DNA of 64,000 bases from Grammothele lineata (taxonomy: Eukaryota > Basidiomycota > Agaricomycetes > Polyporales > Polyporaceae), in assembly GCA_002150815.3 (NCBI GenBank), contig NDFF03000380.1:229749-293748 (forward strand), read 5' to 3'. How positions within the stretch are numbered: position 1 is the stretch's first letter; each line of letters starts with the position of its first letter. Positions 23,209 through 34,824 of the stretch are shown one piece after another. The position numbers and the translations under genes are program-made. Under the pieces are notes generated by a model, which worked only from the letters and a program-made list of their open reading frames with translations, searched no databases and was not told where the DNA came from.

Positions 23209-25163
23209 ATGCCTGCTTACCGCACACGCGACGCCTCTGCGCGCAGTAAGTCTCTCCTCCCGCCCTCCGTCCCTCTGTCCCAAGCAGCGCACTCACCGCG
23301 CGCTCCCGCCCTGCTGCCTTCACCGCCACCGCACCCGACGCAAATCGCTCGCTTCCCGCATCCGCCGCCGCCGCCTCCTCGCGTCCGCCCGCGCGCAGCC
23401 CTCGAAGTCTCGACGGACGCCCCACTTCCCCCTACCGTGTCCATCATTTCCCCGACGCCGCGCGCATTTACCTTCCCTATCAACGACACTCGCTTCCCTA
23501 CCTCGCCGTCCGGTTCGCCCTTCGAGCCCACCTTGAAATCCATTCCTTCGACGCCACCACCTATCCGGCCCTTCTCCCCGACATCCTCGATCGGATCGGA
23601 CTCCACACTTTCTGTTCTTTCTTCACCAACGGCCCCGCCATCCTCGCAGGCGTCGTCGCATCGCAGGCGTAGATCGACTGCGAGCGACATCGGGGAGCGG
23701 CGGCCTAAGAAGGGCGATGACGACTACATCAAGCGGCCAGAGAATGCGTTCATTCTCTTCCGGAGGAGGAAGTGCGAGGAGCGCCAGGCCCAAGCCGAGG
23801 CCGCGGCTGCGCAGGACGAGGATGAGGGCGCCACCGGCCCGGTCAAGAAGGAGCGCCAGGCGGACCTCTCGAAGACGATCTCCCAGCAGTGGAAGAGCCT
23901 CTCGACGGAGGAGCGCCAGTACTGGGAGGACCTCGCCAAGGAGAAGAAGAAGGAGCACGAGGCGATGTACCCCAACTACGTCTACCGTCCGCAGCGCAAC
24001 AAGGGCAAGAAGGACAAGCTCAAAGGCAAGACGCGTACGGCGCTAGAGCACGACACCGACGTCGAGAGCTTCTCCTTCCTCGTCCCAGTCTCGTCCTCGT
24101 CCTCTCGCTCCATCTCGCGCGAGCACCCTCACGGCGCCGGCCACGGACACGGACGTCGCGCAGCCTCCGCGCCGACGCCCCCGCCCGCGTACCAGACGAT
24201 CCAGCTTCCGACCGTCTGGATGCCGTCCTGCCCCGCTTCGCCGACGGACGTCCCGCGCATAAGCGGACGGTCACCGGCGCCGGTCGCGAACATCCCCCCG
24301 CCCGGCTCGGGAGCTCTTATGACATACGATTACGCACCTCACGACCAGCTCTACATGTCCTCGTATCAGGCGCCTTCTGCATACGACGGGAGCACCCTCC
24401 AGGTGAGTCTCGTATTCGTGCGCGCGTTGTGCGGTGGGAGTGAGTGTGGCGTGACGCTGACGTGCTCCTGTAGACACAACATCAGCAGCAGCAGCAGCCG
24501 GACGACGGCTACCAAAATATGTTCCACATCTCGACCGACGACGGCGTGGTTGGCGGTCCTCTCTTGCACGCGCTCAGCATACCCGCGCGGAGCGACGCAC
24601 CGACCATGATTTCCCCCGCCGACGCCATCGCCTCCTCCCTCATCTCCCCCGCCGACACCTACCCATCTTGCGGCCTCTCGCCCGCGTCTTCCCACAGCGG
24701 CCCGTTCACGCCCGCCGACGCGATCCAGATGATGTCGCTCGTCCAGCACCAACAGTACCAGTCGTGCGAGGGCGACGTGCCCGAGAACGTCGACCCGGAC
24801 GACTGCGCGAGCGAGATGCCGTTCGGCTTCTGGCCCCAGGGGACGATGTGGGCGAACATGGAGAGCCTCATGCCGGAGGACTTCAACCTCGGGTCGATTC
24901 CGCCGGTCGAGCTTGGGGTCGCGCAGTTCGACGCGCTGCCCCCGAGCGCGACGCAGCTGCAGTGCGACGAGGGCCCCGCGGGCGGTCTCTGCCCGGACTG
25001 GATGATACCGCGCTTCGACGGCGCGCCGCCGCACGAGTTCGGCGCGCCAGCGGGCGAGGGCCTGCCGCACGAAGAGCACGACTTTGACGATGCGACGACG
25101 ACGCCCGGCGGGCCGGACAGCACCCCCTTCTCGGTGTTTACAGACGAACATATGAGTTGGTGA
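23209..25163 (+). CDS. HMG-box transcription factor 2 (Pcc1-like)
   Basis: Probable exons 23209-23245, 23399-24402, 24474-25163, giving 576 residues. The first intron is inferred: a strong GTAAGT donor at 23246 and a CGCAG acceptor at 23398 remove a proline-rich stretch and keep the frame, but unspliced reading is also open. The HMG box (about residues 122-212) starts DYIKRPENAFILFRRRKCEE and ends YPNYVYRPQR. It is about 20 residues longer than a normal box because of an Ala/Glu/Asp-rich insertion (around AEAAAAQDEDEG) after helix 1. A basic stretch follows (NKGKKDKLKGK). The C-terminal half is Ser/Pro-rich with a short glutamine run at the start of exon 3. As far as I recall, this expanded box is typical of Pcc1 and relatives in agaricomycetes, linked to clamp-cell and sexual development. 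The orthology is an inference. Confidence 0.87.
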
Positions 25164-28100
25164 TGAACCCTGTCGGCTCGCGCGGGCGTGGGTCGACGCG
25201 CTACGAACGCTGCTGTTTGTTTCAGTTGTTGTAAAATTATTGCATGCTCACCGCACACATCCCCCAACCACTACCCAATGCTCCGTCACAGCTACCACCC
25301 CTCACACGATCCTACATACATCTGCGACGCCTCTCTCTCCTCCCGGGTTCTCTTTGTGCCCGCGTCCCGCTGTTGAGGGCGCGGCGCCGTGTATTTTGTG
25401 CCACTACATCTGCGCCGTTGTGTTTCTATCGCCCACTGTAGTCCTATCAGTTTCCTTCTTCCCTTCCCCGCTGTAACAACAATCCGCACCGGCCTCCTCG
25501 CCCGTAGCATCATCGTCCACACATCACCTACTCACCTCATCGCATTATTTGGCATTCTCCCCGGCCCCGCTCACAACCCCCCACCCCTCCATCGCGCTTC
25601 CCTTCGGCGTCGCCGCTTGCCGCTTACCGCTTCACCCTCGAACCCTTGTGTCCGATACCCCTTTGTCTTTCACACTTCATCAATCCCCCCGTTCACCTCC
25701 CCCTCCACCCCCTCCTCACACGCCCCGCCTTCACGCCCCCTTCACGTCCCAGCGCCGCCTCCGCCTTTCGCGTTGCCTTATCGCGGACAGCCTGCTACTT
25801 ATGACATTATTTGCTGCTTACCTTGTCGTCCTGTGGTCATGTACATCCTCCGCACCGAATACAATGGAAGCGCATAGATGAGAACACACGACGTGTATTG
25901 CGTGACGCGCGAGGACTTGGAGGGAAGGGGGATCGTAGATGGTAGCAGGCGGTAACACGTGGATTGATAGAGTGGGGGTTGTCCCGATCGTACATACATG
26001 GACGAAGGTTGGGTGTCGCGTAAGCGCGATGGGGACGACACGAGGAGATGAGGTACGCTGCGAGCTTGAGCTTGATCGTCCTCGGGGGACGGGCGGGGCG
26101 GGTGGGCGATCGCGGGTGGCGGCTAGAAGTGGGGGCTCCGTCGCGGCGAGGGCTGGCGAGGGGTAGCACTAGCAGCGCGGGGGCAGCAGCGGGTGAAAGG
26201 ACAGAAGAAAGACGGTATAAGTAGGCATCTGGGCGCGGAGGAGGAACAAAGGTCGCGAGGGGTGTGGGGAGCGCGTTGCCAGCCTCGCGGCGGTCGCGGT
26301 GCACGTCGTCACCTGCGCGCGCGCACGGCGCTTCTCACGACGCGTGCGTCCGGGCGCGCGAGTTCCTTTGTTCTCTCTCGACCACCACCACCATTATCCT
26401 CCCGCTATGTGCTAGTACCTGCTCTATTCTGGCAACAATGAAAGCAATTGTTTGCCAGATCTTATGCACGTCCAGCTGGAGAAACGTTGCGTCTTGGTCG
26501 ACTGCGACGCTGGACAAGCCGGAGACGGAGGCAGCACAATAGCGGGTAACGGGACGGTCTACGGTGAGTACGGCGGCTTCTAGCAACCGGGGACGGCGGG
26601 TTGACCGCTCTGAGCCCACAGTAGGCTTTAAACGGGGCATTTAGACACAAGATGACACGCTACGCCGCTGTGTACATCATGTCTAGGTCAAAGACGTCGC
26701 CGAGATTCGCTTCCCCGTCGCTGCCACACTCGCAGGAGCACCTCTGGGTCGACCACAATCGGGCACCCCTCCTCCATAATTTTCGCTACTATGAAGACTG
26801 CTTTTGACCATACTTCACACCGAGAGACAACACGGAAACTCGTCCACCGGTAGACCGGTAAGTTACTGCACCCACCCTTCCCTCGTCATCCCCGCCTTCT
26901 TAACCGCGTTCCCCGTCGCAGCCTTATCGCTGTGGGTCCCCCTCGGCTGCCCGAACGGAACGCGTGCGAGGATCCGCCACCCGCCTCGGGGCCAAGGCTT
27001 CGCGCGTCTATTGTGGTCCCGTACGTCGTGTGGCGAGATCTGGGAACCGTCACCCCCCTCAAGTATGGCAACTTTCGGTGCGCGCAGTGCGCGCCGCCCG
27101 CCACCGTCGTGCGTCCTCCGAACCGCAATGCTGTGCCTTCTGGTGTGGGGGCTTGTGTGGCCGGCATCGCGCTGCCCAGTCGGGGACGCTCGATCGACAC
27201 CGTCGGACGTCGGCTCCGTCTGGATGGTAACGTATTCAGTCCGATTTGGCAAGGAGTGCGGGATTCGGTGCCACCGGTGCGCAGTTGCGGCGCGGTGGGT
27301 GGTTAGGTTGGTGGGTACTTCTGGATGGTGATCGCGGTTGTGCGTGGGGCTGACGACAGTACTGTAGCATTGACGAGGTAGCCTACATCCGAGAACGCTG
27401 CCAGCCTTGTATGTCATACCAGACTAGCGCGCGCCGACATATCGTCTGTCACGGAGCGTCATCTTGGATAGTGGAAGAAGTTAAGGACGACCAATCCCAC
27501 AACACTGTCCGTTCTACAGAGCTATAACCGAGGTACAAAAGGGACACAACCTGGATCTTACCTTAAACGCGATTTGGACGCCGGTCGAACTGCTGGAGAA
27601 TCCGCGGTTCTCGTGGATGCAGGCAGCTGCGTTTCTCCCGTCTGGAGTGTTCAAGACTTTGTGACGTTATGCATGCGGGCAGCCGACGCGACCCCCGTGA
27701 GCATGCCAATCGTCTGGCTCGCTATGTCCGCGTACCTGTACAGGTGGGTGAGGCCCGTCACATATAGGACGCGGGACTGACGCATACGACACAGATACAC
27801 AGTACCTATTGAAAGTCTTGGAGCCACCGTCGTGATCGACCCGTGACTGAGTAGTCAACGAGGGTAGGAATCAGGCTCCGGCTGTGACGGCTACCTGCAT
27901 ATACTCTGTGAGTCTGGAGCTGCTGCACCTCGGAGCTTCTGTTGATAGTGTAACATAAGACAGACTAGAGATAAAAGGACGAAGGATGCATCCATAAAGG
28001 TTGAGAAGCTTGGTGCGGACGGGCGCATATAGTCTAGGTTTCGCCCGTAGACGAAAGTGGCGGACGTGTTTCTTGCTCGTACACGTGCTTCCTACGGTTC

Positions 28101-28412
28101 TCCGACGTCGATGCAGGCGCCCGCTCGATTCAACATCACACTCAGGCCGTATCGTGGACGAAATCGTCACGACTTCCCCTCTGGTCCAGCCTGACGATCA
28201 AGGTGAGCAGTTGTGTTTGCGATCTGGTTGGCAGCTAGCTGAAGTTCGAACGCAGAAATATCGAACGCTGAGATCTTGAGACGTCCTTCATTCTGTCGGA
28301 TGTGGAAAGTAACCGCTCTCTAAGGTGTGACATACCATGAATATAAGCATGGAGTCATTACGCCGACGCATGTCTACATACAGTAGATAACTATCCGAGT
28401 CCCTTGTCCAGC
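25164..28412. other. Intergenic region between convergent genes
   Basis: The 3' ends of HMG-box factor 2 (plus) and the first small surface-protein gene (minus) face each other across 3.2 kb. The part near 25.2-25.8 kb is CT-rich on the plus strand and may be 3' UTR. Frames such as 26804-27331 (+) and 26863-27417 (-) were read and show no family features. Confidence 0.5.
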
Positions 28413-29624
28413 TCACAACCATGACAACAAACACAATAACAACCATAACAGCCCAATCATCGCCGGTGGTCCCGTCCCTATTCGCCCGGCCCCGTTTTGC
28501 GACACACTAAGATTCGAATCCGAGAACATCGGCGCACTCTCCCCGATCGTGTAGTTCAAGCAATCCAGCAGTGGCCGATCTACGCCCGAGGGCAAAGGTG
28601 CCGGGCGCGTGTCCGCACTAGCGTTCGCATTGAGCACAGCGGTGTTATTATACCCATCCAAAGTGAGCACGACGCTGCTCGCGCGATAATACTGCACCGC
28701 CTGCTCTGCAAGCGGCTCGCCGTTGCCCGTGCCGTTGAAGAACGCGGGCGCGGTCGTGAGCTTCGGGTTGAGCAGCGTAGAGCAGTTCGCGGTGATGGAG
28801 GCGGAGAGGGAGGAGATCGTGGAGGAGTCGGAGATAACGTGGAAGGTGGATTGGGCGGAGGAGGTGGAGGCGGAGACGATCTTGATTTGCATCTCGCGCC
28901 CGCCGGGACGGGTGGTGTTATTGGGCTCGCCGTACTGCAATGCGCAGGGATGGATGGATGGGTGATCGTGGGGAATGTTGAGCATTCATGTGGGCATAGG
29001 GATGAGAGGAGGGAGGACGTACCTCGTGAGGGTGCAAGTACGGCGGGCCGTATCCCGGCCCGAAACCCCACCAGACGACGGGGTAATACGTGTAGGGGAA
29101 GTTACGCCCTTGAACTCCGCGCACGGACGCGGCACTTACGCCTGGATATCCACTTCCGTATACCCTTCGCGCCCGATGGCAGTGTCAGCCTCCTCTCCAT
29201 AGAAGGAAGACAACAGTACGTACTGTGTCCCGTATACCGCTGAGCGCGTCCCGCCACCATACGTCCGGCCCGAGAAGGGCTGACCAGAGGGAATAGACAC
29301 TATCCTCGTGCTACCAGACCCATACGCCGTCGCCTCGGTGATCCCATGCGTGGGCCCGCTGACGGGTACTATAGCCCCGCGTGTTCCAGGTTTCACGCTT
29401 GAACTTGAGCTTGAGCTCGAACTTGAAGATCCATGAGAAGAAGAGGAGGAAGACTCGGAATGTGATCCAGACGAGTGGGAGGAGGACGAGTGACTCGAGC
29501 CGTGCCCGCCACCACCTCGAGGCGCGCGACGCTCTAGGGTGAAATAGTCGGGATCGGGATCGTCGAAGTCCTCTGATATGTCACTGTCACGAGAGAGGCC
29601 TGGAAAGATAAGGGGAACACGCAT
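28413..29624 (-). CDS. Small Ser-rich protein with hydrophobic C-terminus, tandem copy 1
   Basis: Exons 29624-29224, 29164-29023, 28934-28413, giving 354 residues. The N-terminal part has a Gly/His/Ser-rich low-complexity run (about residues 37-78). Next comes a conserved core: a segment with IPSGQPFSGRTYGGGTRSA, then YGSGYPG, an aromatic patch (NFPYTYYPVVWWGFGPGYG) and YGEPNNTTRPGG. The C-terminal domain contains TFHVISDSSTISSLSASI and is rich in N-glycosylation sequons. The last 20 or so residues are strongly hydrophobic (MIGLLWLLLCLLSWL). This looks like a GPI-attachment or tail-anchor signal. No clear N-terminal signal peptide is visible, so either a 5' exon is missing or the protein is tail-anchored. 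It is a tandem duplicate of 30467-31566 with matching exon junctions. I believe this is a conserved agaricomycete family, perhaps DUF7732; unverified. Confidence 0.8.
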
Positions 29625-30466
29625 CGACGCGCGTGGACGGTGTTGCTGGTAGTAAGTCGAGTAGAAGACGATGAGAGGGAAAACTGACGGCGTATGTGGC
29701 CCGCCCGCATTATAAGCGACTCGATTGAGTGAGCTGGATACTTGTTATGGAGTTCATCTGGATTGATGGAAATATACCGGTGCATGAGCGAGGCGGTCGT
29801 GTCAAACAGAGCAACATCGCATCGGCCCTAGGGCGATCCGGGTATGCACATGCCATCTAACAATCAGGAGGGTGGCGATATTTCACTCGCTCGGGTCGAC
29901 GCTGCTCCCAGAAGTCCCGTCTACATAGGCCAGCCTAACGTTGCTGGCCTCAAAATGTTATATAAAGCACCGCCCTGGTCTCCTGGGGTAATCATAAGCC
30001 GGTGCGCACATAGTCAAGGGTCTATAGGTGGTAAGCTGTATCCGGAGCCGGCGTGCCAGTGAGTTCACACAGCCTTGATGCGCGCCTGCGAACGCCAGTG
30101 ACATGACCGCACGTTCGCTCCTGGAAAGGCAGTGTTGAGTGGCTACGTATCCGAGTAGTCGGAGCATGGGTGTGCTGTGAAGGCGTGGACGGCGCAGAGT
30201 AATCCGCACAGGGAAGGAAGCAATAGCAGCTGTACGTACGATATACTGAAATAGTAGGCTACATACTGCAGGCACAACTTCAACGTGATATACAGATCCT
30301 GTCTGGCAAGATGTTCGTATCATCCAAAATACCCGGGGTATGATCGTGAATGGCGTCGCGACGGAGAAAAAGAAAGATGCAAGCAGATATGGGGGCACAG
30401 ATATGTAAGGAGGATAGCAAGGTGTCGCAAGCAGAGAATGGGTCGAGTAGGTTCACGCGTAGAGGT
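29625..30466. other. Promoter of tandem copy 1
   Basis: Interval between the two tandem copies, both on the minus strand. A TATA-like TTATAATG on the minus strand at 29708-29715 lies about 85 bases before the ATG. No other gene is seen. Confidence 0.5.
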
Positions 30467-31566
30467 CTAGAACATCGCATGCCACAGCACGCACAGGAGG
30501 ACAAACAAACTTACACTCGGGACGGGCAGACCCATTGCCGCATCTTCAAAGAGAGGGACTGCCTCCCCTATCGTGTCGTTCAGACATGTAAGAAGCGTCA
30601 TGTCGATGCCCGAGGGGAGCGCAGGCGCGGTGGCGTTCTCGTCTCCGCTCAGGGCGGTGGTATCATTGTAGCCGTCGAGCGTAAGCGCTACGCTGCTCGC
30701 TCGGAAGTATTGCACGGTCTGCTCTGGTAGCGGATCGGTGGCGGAGGCGTTGAACGGCGAAGGGGAGGTGGACGAGTTTGACGCGATGGTGCAGTTGGCA
30801 GATATGGAGGCGATGAGGGCAGCAACAGTGCTGTTATCAGAGACAACATGGAACGTGTTGTTCTGCACGGACGAGGAAGAGAAGGCAGCTTGCGCGAGGG
30901 GTCCACCAGGGCGCGAGGAGTTGTTCGGTTCGCCGTACTGGGGAGGGCGATGTCAGACACGGGAATATGTCGCGATGTGCGCGCGCGGTAGAAACTGCGA
31001 AAACAGGCGGTGCTTACTTCTCTGTCATGTAGGTATGCGGCACCGTATCCGAACCCTCCGCCCCAGATGAAAGGCCAGTAGACAAAGGGGAAGTTGCGAT
31101 TGGCCACTCCCAGCCCGCCTACACCAGGATATCCGCTCCCGTAGTTTCTGCACCGGAGATACGAGTCACAAGTTAGCCAAACATGCGGCTGAGGTGCGTT
31201 GAACACAAAAAAACGCACCGGTTTCCGTAAATCTGGTCACGCGTCGCGCCACCAGACGTACGCCCCGCGAAAGGCTGCCCTTGAGGGATGGTAATGATCC
31301 TAGTCGTCCCCGTCCCATACGAGACCGCGTTCGAACGGCCCACTGTCGAGCCCGAGACGGGCACTTCCGCGCCCCGACTGCCCACACTGCCTGTCCCCGT
31401 AGAGCCCTCGCTGGAAACGGCCACAGTCGCCTGAGTTGCCAGTCCTTCCCTGAACGTGTGGATTGGCTCACCTTCCTGACCCGGTCTTCCCTCCACCGCC
31501 CTTTGCTCCGCCTCCTCGCCTTCGATAGAGCCTCTGACCGAGCTCTGATGCGTATGGAACGTACAT
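30467..31566 (-). CDS. Small surface-type protein with hydrophobic C-terminus, tandem copy 2
   Basis: Exons 31566-31472, 31410-31219, 31147-31018, 30937-30467, giving 295 residues. The order of segments matches copy 1: Arg/Gly-rich start (RLYRRRGGGAKGGGG), IPQGQPFAGRTSGGATRD, YGSGYPG, NFPFVYWPFIWGGGFGYG, YGEPNNSSRPGG, then the TFHVVSDNSTVAALI domain and a hydrophobic tail (VSLFVLLCVLWHAMF). The first intron (31471-31411) was set where donor GTGAGC and acceptor TTTCCAG restore the frame. The long Ser/His run of copy 1 is missing, so the N-terminal linker evolves quickly while the core is conserved. A TATATA box lies at 31702-31708 on the minus strand. Function unknown; likely a glycosylated surface or endomembrane protein. 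As in copy 1, no clear signal peptide is visible. Confidence 0.8.
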
Positions 31567-32615
31567 GCGTGTCAAGTTCGTCCGTGTCGTGAATTGCGCG
31601 CGTGTGGTCTTGATAGGAGTTTGAGCGCTATGTCCGCGAACAGTGAAGAGCACTTGGGGGAAAGGAGAACAACTAGGTGTTGTGAAGACGAAACAGCGGC
31701 GTATATATGGTTTTACGGATATGCAACCGCTGTGGGAAGAATACAGACCAGCTGAGCGAGAAAGTGGAGGGCAGTGCAAACGTGGGGCAGCGGCTCGGTG
31801 ACGGGACGGTGTAAGCCGCTGTAAGCGCGCCGAGGATGCCGAGCCGTGACTTGCGTTGCCACGAAGCTACCCGACTCTCTTCGTAACCATATCCTTCCTT
31901 TGGTTCATGCAATATGTTTGGTGCGTACTCGTCTGCTAAACGCAACTCTGAGTTCTGGATGGCTCAGTTCCGAAACCATTGTCTAGTTATGAATGTGGGA
32001 TGCATGTCTGTCCCCAACCACGCGGCGGCAAAGGCCTGAGACGCGTCCTGTGCACATGTCAGCACCTGACATATCGTCAAGCGAATGCTGAGTCTCGGAT
32101 ATTCTAAGTCTCGTCACCTGCGCATAGGAGGCTATGTATCTGCCCCTGGTGGCTGACAGTTTATTCACCCGCATACGATGAGGATGACGTGTCTGGGGAG
32201 TTCGCGCAGGAGCCAACGACCTACGAGCTTGTGAACACGGCTGGCTTTACGACGCGTCGAGCTCACATACGCCCACAGATATTGCTTCTCTATCAAGAAT
32301 GAGGCGTGCGCGGTTGACTTCTATGTTCAAGACGTATCAATCGGCGCTGCTTTTCCAACTACACGCGCATCAAGTCGAACATGTGATGATGCCATAGCTT
32401 CCTCTTGCAGAGCCGCGGAAAGCGCATGGCTATTCAACGCCGGACGATCGTGCCGATAATCTCAGTCGGGGCTGTGCGCTTCGGGTTCTGCTCCGCTAGC
32501 ACATGCCATCTTTAACGGGTAAGTCTTCGAGAGTCTTGTGTGCACGCTTGTATCATCTGCTGATTCTTCCTCAGGTAGCGATGGACGACAAGCAGAGTGG
32601 CGTTGAGAGCCGTTC

Positions 32616-32664
32616 GGTAATGGTCCTTTCGTACGGCGGAGATACTGCAGCGAGGACCATTACC
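32616..32664. repeat. Perfect 12-bp inverted repeat (hairpin)
   Basis: GGTAATGGTCCT at 32616-32627 is followed after 25 bases by its exact reverse complement AGGACCATTACC at 32653-32664. Transcribed RNA could form a 12-bp stem. No coding gene surrounds it. Confidence 0.9.
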
Positions 32665-33620
32665 TCGCTCTCACTCGCACACGTGTATGTCTCACGGCGG
32701 ACCGTGCACATAGATCCGGGTATTGGATATACTGCTAGAGAGCTCGCGTACTACAAGGTATGCTGCACGTTCTAGCGTGCCACACCGCGTCCAGTCTGAC
32801 AGCAGAATCCCGCCCCAAGATATTCCCTTCCTGATTACCAACCGCACGGTCCGGGAAGGGGTTTAGAGCGTTCAACGGCGCCACGCCCGCCATCTCCGTG
32901 ACAGTTACACAAGGTTATCCGCATGCGTCAGTCTTCCACTTCTCCCTCACGTAAAGGTTCGTGCTTACACAACCCCACGCCGTCTCAAGGAACTCCTTCA
33001 TGCCGGCGCATACGGTCTCTTCTCTTCTTATTGATTCTCATCTCACCACGACAGGCATTTTGTCTCCGCGGGTTCTCGGACTTATCACGCGCAGCGCTTG
33101 GGTCTGGGAACGCCCCGGGCGGGATCGTGTTGACTTCCTGTCTTCCACACCTGGGCCCGCACACGGTCGGTTCCTGCACGAGAACGGGGGCCCCACCGAA
33201 CACGGTCAGAGCAATCCTTGTACCTAAGCCGAACAGAGACCGTGGAAAGCCCGCTCACGGAGATTTTGAAGATGCACCGAGCTGCCGACCGCGTACGTCC
33301 GACTTCTCATCCAGCAAAGGCGCGCATCAATTAACACGGCTTCTTGGCTTTTGTTTTACGGGCGTATAGTACCGCCACCGCCCCCCACTTACCCAATAGG
33401 TGCCTCTTCCCCCTCGCCTTCCAATCCATCGGGCCCCTTCTTCGGTCTCTTCGACGAAATAAGCGCCCACCCAAGCTCGCCCGACCTCGTCTCCTCCCGG
33501 ACCCGCTGAATGCAGCAAACCCTGCCCAGGAACACGTCCCTCGCCCCGCCTTCGCGGAGTCCCAACGTCCTCCATCTTCCTCAACGAACCGACGCCACGA
33601 GATCCGACACCGCGCTCCGG

Positions 33621-33642
33621 AGCCTTATTGTCTTCGCTCGAT
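33621..33642 (+). repeat. 22-bp dispersed repeat, copy 2
   Basis: Identical to the minus strand at 6007-6028, 27.6 kb away. Flanks share only scattered bases. Confidence 0.75.
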
Positions 33643-34824
33643 ATGGGCGTCGCGCCAGACTTCAGGCCCCTCCTCGTTCCTCAGCATCCGCGGGGTGCGC
33701 CTGGGGGCCTCGTCCGCCCCAGGGCATCGATGGACGCGCGGAGGGGGCGTGGTGCGTCGCTATGGTAGCGGAGCTAGCGGCTGGAGTGGGCTGGAGGATA
33801 GGATCCGGGCGAGCACCGATCGCTGGTGGAGGTATGGCCGAGGTCTGAGGTCTGATCGCGCCTCGGCGTGTCAGCCGCGAGCTGTGCCATGCGGAACCGC
33901 ATGCACAGGTAAATTTGCGGTACTCATGTGCGTTGCAAAGGCCACGACACGTTTGGGGTGCGTATCATGGAGCCGGTTGTCGAGGGGAGGTTGTGTGGAC
34001 GCCCTTGCAGGCACACGCCTCGGAGAAGCGCTCTCGACATCGTTGGTGCGGTTCCTCCGCTCATCCCGAGGCCTGTCTAGTGCCTGTATATTACGTCGGT
34101 TGTCTCTTCAATGTCGAATTAACCTTGGCTCTCTGCAGATGCCGTATATGGAGCCCGGTTATCATGATTCATGAATCACGTCAATTCACGTCTCGAGCTT
34201 TATTGGATCAACTCCTCCCGCAGGAAAACACGGTTCCCAGCAAGACGTTCTATCATTGAGCTCATTACTCGTAATAGAGTAGGCGTGTTCACCCATTTGG
34301 ACTCGTTACGCATTGTATTTGTATCGAGTCAACTTGTCTCTTGACGCGTGCCGTGATTTGGGAACCCGCAGAAATCTTTGCACGAAACAATCTCAGTATA
34401 CCTGGCTTAGACAAGACCGGGTTTCTAGAATCTAGACAAGACAGCCCTCCAGGTGTATCCACATCCGTTTTATAGACTTCTTGATTTCAAACCGTCTCTA
34501 CCAGTTGGATTAGGATGAACTTCATGGTGACTCTGGTGGACAACAATTGTGAGGACTCCGCCAATCTACACCACACTGTTTTGTTCGCTCGCGGCTGAGC
34601 GAAACTTAGGTGTCAACAGTGTTGGAGGATCAACACCATAACAAGGATTGCCTTGTCGACATATGCCGATGTATAAAAACAGGTCGATGACACTCGCCAG
34701 AGGGATCCAAGACTTGCATTCTATAACTTAACTAATCCGACGAGGGGCACACGACGTATCATAAAACCTGACACGCATCCGTCTCCGTACCCGTCCACGA
34801 AACTCACGAGCGGCATCTCATCCT

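Larger units (their letters stand above)
31567..34824. other. 3.3 kb gene-free region
   Basis: Contains the promoter of tandem copy 2 (near 31.6-31.7 kb) and the 3' UTR of the PDI gene. Two non-coding structures stand out: a 12-bp perfect inverted repeat at 32616-32664 and the second copy of the 22-bp dispersed repeat at 33621-33642. An intron-like sequence (GTAAGT...CCTCAG, about 32520-32575) is followed by only a short open frame. No protein family was recognised. Confidence 0.5.

Noticed and set aside
26804..27417. Overlapping open frames on both strands
   Set aside because: Neither product shows a domain or a plausible splice partner, and the two overlap almost completely.
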